A DNA stretch of 8,273 nt, from the NCBI GenBank assembly GCA_902766805.1, contig CACXFF010000418.1, positions 1 to 8,273 on the forward strand, given 5' to 3'. The DNA comes from an uncultured Coriobacteriaceae bacterium. GTDB taxonomy: Bacteria > Actinomycetota > Coriobacteriia > Coriobacteriales > Atopobiaceae. Below are positions 1-6,488 of this stretch, one piece after another. How positions within the stretch are numbered: position 1 is the first letter of the stretch; each line of letters begins with the position of its first letter. Under the pieces are notes generated by a model. It was not told the DNA's origin, made no database searches, and saw only the letters and a list, made by a program, of their open reading frames with translations. The translations under genes and the position numbers were made by a program.

Positions 1-213
1 ACAGAGACACAGTTATCGTTCGCACGACGCTGTAAGGCCCTGCGCGCCCTGGATGGCGCTAGTCAGGAGACCTTCGCGAACCGCATCGGCATGGACCGCA
101 GCTACTACGCGTCCATCGAGACCGGCATGCGCAACGTGACACTATCGAACCTCAGCAAGATTGCCAAAGGATTCGGCGTCTCCCTCTCCGAGCTCATGGA
201 AGGCGTCGCGTAA
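1..213 (+). CDS. XRE-family helix-turn-helix transcriptional regulator, 3' part (5' end outside window)
   Basis: An open frame runs from base 1 to a TAA at 211-213, giving 70 residues with no start codon that fits, so the gene begins outside the window. The fragment is a nearly complete Cro/C1-type DNA-binding domain: helix 2 around residues 21-30 (SQETFANRIG), recognition helix around 31-41 (MDRSYYASIE), then RNVTLSNLSKIAKGFGVSLS and a short ELM end. The pattern SQE-F-(x)-R-YY-IE-G-RN-L-NL-KIA resembles small single-domain regulators, including controller proteins of restriction-modification systems and antitoxin-like repressors; the fragment alone cannot separate these. It lies convergent to the ribosomal operon and is unlikely to share its transcription. 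Few residues seem to be missing if it is a single-domain protein. Its target is unknown. Confidence 0.85.
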   Translation, partial: TETQLSFARRCKALRALDGASQETFANRIGMDRSYYASIETGMRNVTLSNLSKIAKGFGVSLSELMEGVA

Positions 214-384
214 CGCCGTCGGTCGCCCCGCCATCCGCTGCGATGCAGCAGCGCAACACCCACAACACAAGCCAATATACAGTGTCACGCGCCTTGGTCG
301 ACGCGGCCTGTCCATGCCTCATGCCCATCGGCACCAGGGCCTGATACCCCCAAGCCTGCGCCCAACCCCATCGCATGTCACATG

Positions 385-420
385 AAAAGCGTCCCGGCAC
401 GCAACTGCGTACCGGGACGC
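385..420 (-). terminator. Rho-independent terminator downstream of rplX
   Basis: On the minus strand, 27 bases after the rplX stop, GCGTCCCGG (420-412) pairs perfectly with CCGGGACGC (397-389). The stem continues past one C/A mismatch into ACGC/GCGT, and the hairpin is followed by TTTT (388-385). The uridine tract is only on the minus-strand side, so it mainly ends the ribosomal operon; it may also shield the convergent XRE gene from read-through. It marks the end of the ribosomal transcription unit right after rplX. Confidence 0.88.
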
Positions 421-447
421 TCATACAAGCTGCTCTAGCCCTCGGGC

Positions 448-765
448 TTAGAACTGGTGACCGCACTTCTTGCAGACGCGGTACTTCTTGCCGTCCTCAC
501 CAAAGGCGTGGCCAATGCGGGTGGCCTTCTCGCACTTCGGGCAGACGAGCTGGACGTTGGACACGTCGATGGGCATGGGCTTGTCGATGATGCCGCCCTG
601 CTCACCATACTGGGTGGGCTTCTGGTGCTTCTTGGCGACAGCGACGCCCTCCACAACAACCTTGCCAACCTTGGGCAGAGCCTGGATGATCTCGGCGCGC
701 ACGCCACGATCCTTACCAGCGATGACCTCGACGAGGTCGCCCTTCTTCACGTTCAGCTTAGCCAT
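448..765 (-). CDS. rplX: 50S ribosomal protein L24
   Basis: L24 (uL24) is an early-assembly protein of the large subunit that binds the 5' part of 23S rRNA near the exit tunnel. The 105 residues match the normal family length. The N-terminal KOW segment is clear (KKGDLVEVIAGKDRG, residues 7-21), followed by the basic stretch KKHQKP and the family-typical GGIIDKPMPIDVSNVQLV. The C-terminus carries two CxxC pairs, Cys75/78 and Cys98/101, which would form a zinc-ribbon-like end; such C+ forms of L24 are known in several phyla. ATG at 765 is preceded by the strong site GGGAGGAG. It follows rplN after 21 bp and is the last gene of the operon, because a terminator comes 27 bp after its stop. In most bacteria rplE would follow. 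Confidence 0.98.
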   Translation of the reverse strand: MAKLNVKKGDLVEVIAGKDRGVRAEIIQALPKVGKVVVEGVAVAKKHQKPTQYGEQGGIIDKPMPIDVSNVQLVCPKCEKATRIGHAFGEDGKKYRVCKKCGHQF

Positions 766-786
766 GTTCGTCTCCTCCCTTCCTAC

Positions 787-1155
787 TTACAGCGTCTCGG
801 GAGCGAGCGAGACGATCTTCATGTACTTGCGGTCGCGCAGCTCACGGGCGACAGGCCCGAAGATACGCGTGCCCACGGGCTCGCCGGCGTTGTTGATGAG
901 CACGGCGGCGTTCTGGTCAAAGCGGATGTAGGAGCCGTCCTTGCGGCGGATCTCCTTCTTGGTGCGCACGACGACGCAGCGCACGACATCACCCTTCTTG
1001 ACAGAACCGTTGGGCGTGGCCTCCTGAACGGCGCAGATGATGACGTCGGCGATGCCGGCGTAGCGACGCTTGGAGCCACCGATGACCTTGATGCACTTAA
1101 CCTTGCGGGCACCACTGTTGTCCGCAACGTTGAGCACGGTTTCCATCTGGATCAT
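787..1155 (-). CDS. rplN: 50S ribosomal protein L14
   Basis: L14 (uL14) sits at the subunit interface, where it contacts 16S rRNA helix 14 and takes part in bridge formation; it is also the usual docking site of the silencing factor RsfS. From ATG at 1155 the protein has exactly the usual 122 residues, starting MIQMETVLNVADNSGARKVK and ending APETL. The frame stays open upstream to 1212, but those 19 residues are not L14-like, while AAGGA at 1168-1164 is well placed for the 1155 start. Family signatures seen are ADNSGAR (residues 11-17) and the core around KKGDVVRCVVVRTKKEIRR. An 84-bp gap with a hairpin separates it from rpsQ. rplN is the classical first gene of the spc operon. Confidence 0.98.
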   Translation of the reverse strand: MIQMETVLNVADNSGARKVKCIKVIGGSKRRYAGIADVIICAVQEATPNGSVKKGDVVRCVVVRTKKEIRRKDGSYIRFDQNAAVLINNAGEPVGTRIFGPVARELRDRKYMKIVSLAPETL

Positions 1156-1163
1156 TGCTACAG

Positions 1164-1168
1164 TCCTT
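1164..1168 (-). promoter_or_regulatory. Ribosome binding site of rplN
   Basis: The sequence AAGGA lies 8 bases upstream of ATG at 1155. It decides between this start and an in-frame extension beginning at 1212, which has no comparable site and whose extra residues are not part of the L14 family. Confidence 0.75.
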
Positions 1169-1178
1169 CGCGATTCAT

Positions 1179-1221
1179 CCGCCTCAGAGGTGCATCCGCA
1201 CGTAGCCTGCACATGAGGCGG
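1179..1221 (-). other. Hairpin in the rpsQ-rplN gap (possible S10/spc boundary RNA element)
   Basis: On the minus strand CCGCCTCA (1221-1214) pairs with TGAGGCGG (1186-1179), 8 perfect base pairs. Inside, GTGCA (1212-1208) pairs with TGCAC (1194-1190), leaving an asymmetric bulge of one base against three and a 13-base apical loop. No T-run follows, so it is not an intrinsic terminator. It fills half of the 84-bp gap and ends 11 bases before the rplN ribosome binding site. It sits at the classical boundary between the S10 and spc operons. A role in pausing, processing or regulation of rplN is possible but not shown. Confidence 0.6.
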
Positions 1222-1239
1222 TTGGTGGTTACAAATGCC

Positions 1240-1503
1240 TTACTTGGCACGCTCGACGATCTCCAGGAGGCGCCAGCGGATGGTCTTGGACAGCGGGCGG
1301 GTCTCCATGACGCGCACGGTGTCGCCGATGACGGCGGTGTTCTCCTCGTCACGAACGTGGAGCTTCTTCGTGGAGGTCATCATCTTGCCGTACTTGGGGT
1401 GCGGCTTGCGCTCGGTGATCTGCACGACGATGGCCTTGTTGCCCATGATGGACGTGACCACGCCGGTGCGAACCTTACGGGTGTTGCGAGTGGTATCGCT
1501 CAT
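1240..1503 (-). CDS. rpsQ: 30S ribosomal protein S17
   Basis: S17 (uS17) is a primary-binding protein of the small subunit that holds 16S rRNA helices of the 5' domain together. The 87 residues are of normal length and form the expected OB-fold: GVVTSIMGNKAIVV (residues 14-27) is the first strand pair, then the basic KPHPKYGKMMTSTKKLHVRDE typical of S17, then GDTVRVMETRPLSKTIRWRL, the conserved C-terminal signature. ATG at 1503 follows AGGAG and AGGAAA 4-12 bases upstream. It begins 17 bp after rpmC, so it is co-transcribed with the S10 genes. It is the last S10-type gene before the structured gap that precedes rplN. Confidence 0.98.
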   Translation of the reverse strand: MSDTTRNTRKVRTGVVTSIMGNKAIVVQITERKPHPKYGKMMTSTKKLHVRDEENTAVIGDTVRVMETRPLSKTIRWRLLEIVERAK

Positions 1504-1520
1504 GTTTCCTCTCCTGCCCT

Positions 1521-1736
1521 CTACTCGGTGGCAGCGGACTTCTCCGCCGCAATCTCACGGGCGCGAATCTCGGTCTGGACGCGAGCGATGTCACGCTTCA
1601 CGGTGCGCACGCGCGCCGTGTTGTCCAGCTGGCTGGTAGCCATCTGGAAGCGCAGGTTGAACAGCTCGGCGCGGCCGTCCTCGAGCTTCTGGGCGAGCTC
1701 GGCGTCGGTGAGCTCTCGAACTTCACTTGCCTTCAT
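1521..1736 (-). CDS. rpmC: 50S ribosomal protein L29
   Basis: L29 (uL29) lies beside L23 at the polypeptide exit and helps form the docking surface for trigger factor and the signal recognition particle. It is 71 residues, within the family range and a little long because of an alanine/glutamate tail (AAEKSAATE). It begins with MKASEVRELTDAELAQKL, and the two-helix signature ELFNLRFQMATSQLDN is at about residues 24-39, followed by RVRTVKRDIARVQTEIR. The stop is TAG, whereas the other complete genes in the operon end in TAA. The start follows the rplP stop by 2 bp, and its GGAGG site lies inside the end of rplP, so translation of the two genes is probably coupled. Confidence 0.98.
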   Translation of the reverse strand: MKASEVRELTDAELAQKLEDGRAELFNLRFQMATSQLDNTARVRTVKRDIARVQTEIRAREIAAEKSAATE

Positions 1737-1738
1737 AG

Positions 1739-2161
1739 TTACTTAACCTCCGCGTCGGCGCGGGTGATGATCTTCGTCTTGATGGGCAGCTTGTGCTGAG
1801 CAAGACGGAGGGCCTCACGGGCGACCTCGTCGGCCACGCCGTCGATCTCGAACATGACACGGCCGGGCTTGACCACGGCCACCCACTCCTCGGGGTTGCC
1901 CTTACCGGAACCCATGCGGGTCTCGGCCGGCTTCTTGGTGATGGGCTTGTCCGGGAAGATGGTGATCCAGACCTTACCGCCACGGCGCATGTGACGCGTC
2001 ATAGCGATACGAGCGGCCTCGATCTGGCGGTTGGTGATCCAGTGCGGCTCTTCGGCCACGATGCCGTAAGAGCCCCAGTGCAGCTCGGTGTTGCCCTTGG
2101 CGTGACCCTTCATGGAGCCGCGCTGCACCTTGCGGTGCAGAACTCGCTTAGGAGCCAGCAT
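1739..2161 (-). CDS. rplP: 50S ribosomal protein L16
   Basis: L16 (uL16) is a late-assembly large-subunit protein near the A-site tRNA elbow and 5S rRNA, needed for peptidyl transferase activity. The 140 residues match the usual length (136-144). Signatures include the N-terminal MLAPKRVLHRKVQRGSMKGH, ITNRQIEAARIAMTRHMRRGGKVWI (residues 42-66, cited here as one helix-loop region) and TRMGSGKGNPEEWVAVVKPG. Arg82 in this last motif corresponds to the arginine that is hydroxylated in E. coli L16; whether it is modified here is unknown. Its ATG overlaps the rpsC stop by one base (TAATG), a sign of translational coupling. Confidence 0.98.
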   Translation of the reverse strand: MLAPKRVLHRKVQRGSMKGHAKGNTELHWGSYGIVAEEPHWITNRQIEAARIAMTRHMRRGGKVWITIFPDKPITKKPAETRMGSGKGNPEEWVAVVKPGRVMFEIDGVADEVAREALRLAQHKLPIKTKIITRADAEVK

Positions 2162-2871
2162 TAGCGCTCCCTCCTCTCGTTGCGGCGACCACGCGGACGG
2201 CTCGAGCCCTCAAGCGCCGGGTTGGGCTTGGGCTGGCCGGGGAGCTTCTCGCCGAGGTAAATCCAAACCTTCACGCCACAGGCGCCCATGGTGGTGCGGG
2301 CCGTGGCCTCGCCGTAGTCGATGACGGCGCGCAGGGTGTGCAGGGGCACGCGACCCTCGCGGTACCACTCGCGACGGCCCATCTCAGCGCCACCCAGACG
2401 GCCAGAGCACTGGATACGGATGCCCTTGGCACCGGCCTTCATGGCGGACTGGACGGAGCGACGCATGGCACGACGGAACGCGATGCGCTGCTCGAGCTGC
2501 TCGGCGACGCTCTGAGCCACGAGGCTGGCGTCGAGCTCCGGGCGCTTGATCTCCACGACGTCCACGGCAACGTTGCCCTGGCCGACGCCGGCGATCTTCT
2601 CGAGCTCCTTGCGCAGGTTGTCGATCTCAGAGCCCTTCTTGCCAATCACGATGCCGGGACGGGCGGTGAGGATGGTGACCTTCACCTTGCCGCCGGCACG
2701 CTCGATCTCCACACGGGAGAGGGCGGCGCGGGCAAGCTTCTTCTCCAGGAAGGAGCGGAGCTCCAGGTCGTTCTTGAGGGTGGTGGCGTAATCCTTATCG
2801 GCGTACCAACGGGAGCGCCAATTCTCGGTGATGCCGAGACGGAAGCCAGTCGGCTGAACTTTCTGACCCAT
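2161..2871 (-). CDS. rpsC: 30S ribosomal protein S3
   Basis: S3 (uS3) is in the head of the small subunit, lines the mRNA entry channel and takes part in helicase activity with S4 and S5. The 236 residues are close to the E. coli 233. It starts MGQKVQPTGFRLG; the type II KH domain carries the RNA-binding GxxG loop as GKKG at residues 77-80 (in RPGIVIGKKGSEI). The C-terminal S3 domain follows with IRIQCSGRLGGAEM and the arginine-rich REWYREGRVPLHTLRA, which faces the mRNA. The tail is basic (PRGRRNERRER). The start is fixed by a perfect AAGGAGG site lying within the end of rplV. It ends in a one-base overlap with rplP. Confidence 0.98.
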   Translation of the reverse strand: MGQKVQPTGFRLGITENWRSRWYADKDYATTLKNDLELRSFLEKKLARAALSRVEIERAGGKVKVTILTARPGIVIGKKGSEIDNLRKELEKIAGVGQGNVAVDVVEIKRPELDASLVAQSVAEQLEQRIAFRRAMRRSVQSAMKAGAKGIRIQCSGRLGGAEMGRREWYREGRVPLHTLRAVIDYGEATARTTMGACGVKVWIYLGEKLPGQPKPNPALEGSSRPRGRRNERRER

Positions 2872-2876
2872 TGTCC

Positions 2877-3227
2877 TTACGCCTCCTTCCCGGGAGCAAC
2901 TTTGACGGTGATGTGGCTCGTGCGCTTGTTGATGCGGCTCGCAGAGCCCTTGGCGCGCGGGCGGATGCGCTTGATGGTGGGACCCTCGTCCACGTACGCG
3001 GTCGTCACGACCAGCGTGTTGGGACGCATGCCGTTGTTGTTCTCAGCGTTGGCGATGGCCGAACGCAGGACCTTGGCGACGTCCTCCGCGACAGCGCGGT
3101 TCGAGTACTGCAGGATCTCGAACGCCTGCTGCACGGACTTGCCACGAATCTGGTCGACAACCAAACGAGCCTTGCGGGGGGCCACGCGAACGTACTTAGC
3201 GGTAGCGGAAACTTCCAGCTGTGCCAT
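2877..3227 (-). CDS. rplV: 50S ribosomal protein L22
   Basis: L22 (uL22) binds all domains of 23S rRNA, and its long beta-hairpin lines the exit tunnel near the macrolide site and the arrest-peptide constriction. The 116 residues match the family. Seen are the N-terminal AKYVRVAPRKARLVVDQIRG (residues 10-29), the central helices, the conserved YVDEGPTIKRIRPRAKG (78-94) leading into the hairpin, and the return strand INKRTSHITV. No insertion or deletion is visible in the hairpin, which is where L22 changes linked to macrolide resistance usually occur. Its start lies 15 bp after rpsS, with only a G-rich stretch upstream as ribosome binding site, so translation may depend on coupling. Confidence 0.98.
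   Translation of the reverse strand: MAQLEVSATAKYVRVAPRKARLVVDQIRGKSVQQAFEILQYSNRAVAEDVAKVLRSAIANAENNNGMRPNTLVVTTAYVDEGPTIKRIRPRAKGSASRINKRTSHITVKVAPGKEA
2882..2888 (-). promoter_or_regulatory. Ribosome binding site of rpsC inside rplV
   Basis: A full consensus AAGGAGG lies 10 bases upstream of the rpsC ATG and overlaps the last codons of rplV, whose stop is 5 bp before rpsC. This is the strongest Shine-Dalgarno match in the window and supports coupled translation of L22 and S3. Confidence 0.7.
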
Positions 3228-3242
3228 TGATTCTCAACCCCC

Positions 3243-3503
3243 TTACTTCTCTTTGTGACCACGGAACGTGCGGGTCGGGCTGAACTCACCGAGCTTGTGA
3301 CCGACCATGGACTCCGTGACGTACACGGGAACATGCTTGCGGCCGTCGTGGACGGCAATAGTGTGGCCAACCATCTCCGGGAAGATGGTGCTGGAGCGAG
3401 ACCACGTCTTGATGACCTGCTTGTCGCCGGACTCGTTCATCGCAACGACACGCGCGAGGAGGCGGTCCTCCACGTACGGTCCCTTTTTGAGACTTCTGCT
3501 CAT
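3243..3503 (-). CDS. rpsS: 30S ribosomal protein S19
   Basis: S19 (uS19) is in the head of the small subunit, forms a complex with S13 and takes part in an intersubunit bridge near the A and P sites. The 86 residues are slightly short of the E. coli 92 and normal for the family. It begins with MSRSLKKGPYVEDRLL and has the core signature IKTWSRSSTIFPEMVGHTIA (residues 31-50), followed by GRKHVPVYVTESMVGHKLGEF and the basic end TRTFRGHKEK. ATG at 3503 is preceded by GGAG and AAGGAA. It sits 30 bp after rplB and 15 bp before rplV, within the usual S10 order. Confidence 0.98.
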   Translation of the reverse strand: MSRSLKKGPYVEDRLLARVVAMNESGDKQVIKTWSRSSTIFPEMVGHTIAVHDGRKHVPVYVTESMVGHKLGEFSPTRTFRGHKEK

Positions 3504-3533
3504 ACTTTCCTTCTCCTACTCGTGTTGCCGCGA

Positions 3534-4367
<834 letters not shown>

Positions 4368-4582
4368 TGACTACCCTTTCTTGTCTCTCGTCCGATGGCA
4401 CGTGCGCTTGGGTTATGGGCGCGCGTACGCCGGATATGGTGCGGGGCTGCTCTTGCCTTGCCCCTCTGGTAGGCAACTACCTGCGTGGGGTCTCCCCCGT
4501 ACCTACCACGGTGCCGCGCGTATCCCTCGTGCGCGGCACAAACGCCACGGCCCGCCAGAGGCGGGACGCAGCGGGTTTGCCT
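4368..4582 (-). promoter_or_regulatory. Structured 215-bp leader between rplW and rplB
   Basis: This gap has no credible open frame and no clear promoter, but it is full of inverted repeats on the transcribed strand. In order after rplW: CCCGCC/GGCGGG around a three-base loop (4565-4551); GTGCCGCGC/GCGCGGCAC, 9 perfect pairs around an 11-base loop (4539-4511); GGTAGG (4507-4502) pairing with CCTACC (4473-4468), enclosing a GGGG-GAGA-CCCC hairpin with a GNRA-type loop (4498-4487). A second GGTAG (4481-4477) can pair with the same CTACC (4472-4468) around a TTGC loop, so two folds exclude each other. Such alternatives are typical of attenuators and ribosomal-protein leaders, but no ligand can be inferred. 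None of the hairpins is followed by a T-run. Confidence 0.6.
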
Positions 4583-4885
4583 TTACTCCTCGGCAGCAGC
4601 AGTGTTGCCGAACAGCTCAATGCTCTCGCCAGCGGCGATGGTCACGATGGCCTTCTTCCACTGACGCGTCTTGCCAGCCTGATAGCGCACGCGCTTGGTC
4701 TTGGGCTTGACGTTGATGGTGTTGACCTTGAGGACGTGCACGTTGAAGAGCTTCTCAACGGCATCGGCAATCTCCGGCTTGGCGGCAGAGCGCGCAACCT
4801 CGAAGGTGTACTTGTTCTCGTTCATGGCGTCGAAGCTAGCCTCGGACACCACCGGACGAATGATGACATTGTAGGCGGAGTTCAT
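4583..4885 (-). CDS. rplW: 50S ribosomal protein L23
   Basis: L23 (uL23) lies at the mouth of the exit tunnel and is the main docking point of trigger factor and the signal recognition particle. The 100 residues match the usual length (about 95-100). It has the family features IIRPVVSEASFDAMNENKYTF (positions 8-28, a conserved N-terminal region), AAKPEIADAVEKLFNVHVLKVNT forming the central helix and strand, the basic loop KPKTKRVRYQAGKTRQWKKA (60-79) that reaches into rRNA, and the strand IVTIAAGESIELF. A short acidic/alanine tail follows. Its ATG overlaps the rplD stop by one base (TAATG), with GGAGGTG about 10 bases upstream. After it comes the structured gap before rplB. Confidence 0.98.
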   Translation of the reverse strand: MNSAYNVIIRPVVSEASFDAMNENKYTFEVARSAAKPEIADAVEKLFNVHVLKVNTINVKPKTKRVRYQAGKTRQWKKAIVTIAAGESIELFGNTAAAEE

Positions 4886-5511
4886 TATGCGAGCACCTCC
4901 CCGAACATCTTGGCGGTGTCCGCGTCCATGACGAGCGCGGCGTTGTCGATGAGGTCGTAGGTCGTGGCCTCGGAAGCGCCGAGCACCATGACCTTCGGCA
5001 GGTTACGGAACGACAGGAACGCGTCGAGAGCGTCGTCGGGGACGACCACGGTCACGCGCTTGTCGGCAATCTCGAGGGCCTTGAGCATCGCGAGGGCCTG
5101 CTTGGTGCAGGGCTTCTCGAAGTGATAGCCGTCGACGATATAGAGCTCGTTGTCAGCCAGCTTGCCGGAAAGCACGGAGCGCATGGCGAGCTTGACTTCC
5201 TTCTTGTTGGTGCGACGAGCGTGGCTGCGGACCTGGGGTCCAAAGATCACGCCACCGCCGGTCCACTGACCAGCGCGGATGGAGCCCTGACGGGCGCGAC
5301 CGGTGCCCTTCTGACGGTACGGCTTGCGGCCGCCGCCAGAGACCTCGTGACGGTTCTTGACCTTGTGGGTGCCCTGGCGCAGGGACGCGCGCTGGCAGGT
5401 GACGACCTGGTGCGTCACGTTGATGTTCGGCTCGATGCCGTACACCTCCGCCGCGAGCTCGAGCGTACCTACGCTCTGGCCCTCGGCGTTCTTGATCTCG
5501 ATGTTAGCCAT
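4885..5511 (-). CDS. rplD: 50S ribosomal protein L4
   Basis: L4 (uL4) is a primary 23S rRNA binder whose extended loop forms part of the exit-tunnel constriction. In E. coli it is also the repressor of its own S10 operon through the mRNA leader. The 208 residues are normal. The N-terminal NVTHQVVTCQRASLRQGTHK and the long loop GGGRKPYRQKGTGRARQGSI (residues 60-79) with WTGGGVIFGP are clear; the globular part ends with ASEATTYDLIDNAALVMD. ATG at 5511 has AAGGAG 8 bases upstream. It lies 39 bp after rplC. Because the 442-bp region upstream of rplC carries structure, L4 is a natural candidate for feedback on it, but this is inference. Confidence 0.98.
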   Translation of the reverse strand: MANIEIKNAEGQSVGTLELAAEVYGIEPNINVTHQVVTCQRASLRQGTHKVKNRHEVSGGGRKPYRQKGTGRARQGSIRAGQWTGGGVIFGPQVRSHARRTNKKEVKLAMRSVLSGKLADNELYIVDGYHFEKPCTKQALAMLKALEIADKRVTVVVPDDALDAFLSFRNLPKVMVLGASEATTYDLIDNAALVMDADTAKMFGEVLA

Positions 5512-5550
5512 CTTGCTTTCTCCTTCAGCCTAAAGACGAGTACGGGGCCC

Positions 5551-6171
5551 TTAGGCCATGCGGATCGAGACGAGCGCGTTCTTGCCGCCGGGGATGCCAC
5601 CGCGGACGAGCAGGAGGTTCTGCTCTTCGTCGACACGCACGAGCTTGAGGTTCTTGACCGTGACGCGCTCGTTGCCCATGTGACCATACATGTGCAGGCC
5701 CTTGCGGACGCGCGCGGGATACGCGCACTGGCCGATGGAGCCCGGGCGACGCTGATTGCGCGAACCGTGGGTGTTGGGGCCCACGTTGAAGTTCCAGCGC
5801 TTGACGGTGCCCTGGAAGCCCTTGCCCTTGGAGGTGCCAGTGACGTCGACCGACTTGACCTCAGCGAAGTTCGCCACGGTCACGGTGTCGCCGGTGTGGT
5901 ATTCCTCGGCGTTGTCGACGCGAACCTCGCGCAGGTAGCGCATGGGCTCGACGCCGTGAGCGGCGAAGTGGCCACTCATGGGCTTGTTGACACGGGACGG
6001 CTTGATCTCACCGAACCCGATCTGGACGGCATCGTAGCCATCCGTGGCCTGCGTCTTCACCTGAGAGATGACGCAGGGGCCGGCCTGGATGACGGTGACG
6101 GGAACGATGTTGTCATCCTCGTCCCACACCTGGGTCATCCCGATCTTGCGGCCAAGAATCGTGTTGACCAT
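5551..6171 (-). CDS. rplC: 50S ribosomal protein L3
   Basis: L3 (uL3) is one of the first proteins to assemble onto 23S rRNA, and its loop reaches the peptidyl transferase centre. The 206 residues match the family. It opens with a typical GRKIGMTQVWDEDD (residues 7-20), and has the signature VDVTGTSKGKGFQGTVKRWN (108-127) and then GSIGQ and MGNERVTVKNL. The residue equivalent to the E. coli glutamine methylated by PrmB appears to be Ala150 here, as in many bacteria, so that modification is not expected (alignment by eye). ATG at 6171 has AAGGA 7 bases upstream. It is the first gene after a 442-bp gap with a terminator and repeats, so it probably starts its own transcription unit. Confidence 0.98.
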   Translation of the reverse strand: MVNTILGRKIGMTQVWDEDDNIVPVTVIQAGPCVISQVKTQATDGYDAVQIGFGEIKPSRVNKPMSGHFAAHGVEPMRYLREVRVDNAEEYHTGDTVTVANFAEVKSVDVTGTSKGKGFQGTVKRWNFNVGPNTHGSRNQRRPGSIGQCAYPARVRKGLHMYGHMGNERVTVKNLKLVRVDEEQNLLLVRGGIPGGKNALVSIRMA

Positions 6172-6306
6172 TGCAGATCCTTACCCTCGGCGGTCATGGG
6201 ACCTTGCATGGGCGCCCTCGCCCGTGCCCCCAGCGGACCGCATTCCTACTGTACGCCGCGGAAAGTCGAGACATAAAGCCCCCAAATTCAGCAGCTGGTC
6301 TAGTCT

Positions 6307-6336
6307 ATTACAGCTTCGTGTCATCTGGCGCGAGAA
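6307..6336 (-). promoter_or_regulatory. Possible promoter of the rplC-rplX operon
   Basis: On the minus strand TTCTCG (6336-6331) is followed after 18 bases by TGTAAT (6312-6307), a 5 of 6 match to the -10 consensus with a poor -35 (3 of 6). It lies in the A/T-richer patch upstream of rplC and would start transcription near 6300, leaving a leader of roughly 130 bases. The need for a promoter here follows from the terminator after rpsJ; the exact site is a weak guess. Confidence 0.3.
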
Positions 6337-6413
6337 TTTTGGAATCCATGGCAACGCCCGGAACCGTGGCCTGTCTTTCCACAGCTCCTCCACGTTTGGA
6401 CTCCTGAACGCCC

Positions 6414-6452
6414 CTTGTTACTCCAGAGCCGAAGGCTCTACGGTAACAAGGG
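6414..6452 (-). repeat. 39-bp palindromic repeat, copy proximal to rplC
   Basis: This copy is identical over 39 bases to the one at 6489-6527. On the transcribed strand it folds as CCCTTGTTAC / GTAACAAGGG (10 pairs in this copy), an internal loop of three against three bases, then AGAGCC/GGCTCT closed by a TTC loop. It has no T-run and no open frame. It may be a genome-wide REP-like element or a local duplicated RNA structure. Confidence 0.85.
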
Positions 6453-6488
6453 TCCTCGTCTCGGATGGAACGGTCGGAACCTGGGAAG

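Noticed and set aside
237..249. Small inverted repeat GCTGC-GAT-GCAGC downstream of the XRE gene, considered as its terminator
   Set aside because: The stem is only five pairs and no T-run follows on either strand, so it is likely to occur by chance in high-GC DNA.
1156..1212. N-terminal extension of L14 by 19 residues
   Set aside because: The extra residues (rich in Cys, Thr, Ser) are not L14-like, overlap the hairpin, and lack a ribosome binding site, whereas the 1155 start gives exactly 122 residues with AAGGA 8 bases upstream.
457..1746. Long plus-strand open frame (429 codons) antisense to rplX-rpmC
   Set aside because: It lies opposite five certain ribosomal protein genes, its composition is low-complexity (Leu/Ala/Asp/Gly/Val rich), and high-GC coding DNA commonly leaves the antisense frame open. 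The same holds for the long plus-strand frames at 2338-3258, 3255-4370 and 5122-6276.
6181..6393. Minus-strand 70-codon open frame upstream of rplC, considered as a leader peptide or small protein
   Set aside because: It has no recognisable domain and no family resemblance, its end overlaps the rplC leader, and its composition looks like translated non-coding DNA. A plus-strand frame at 6068-6541 fails likewise and runs through both hairpin repeats.
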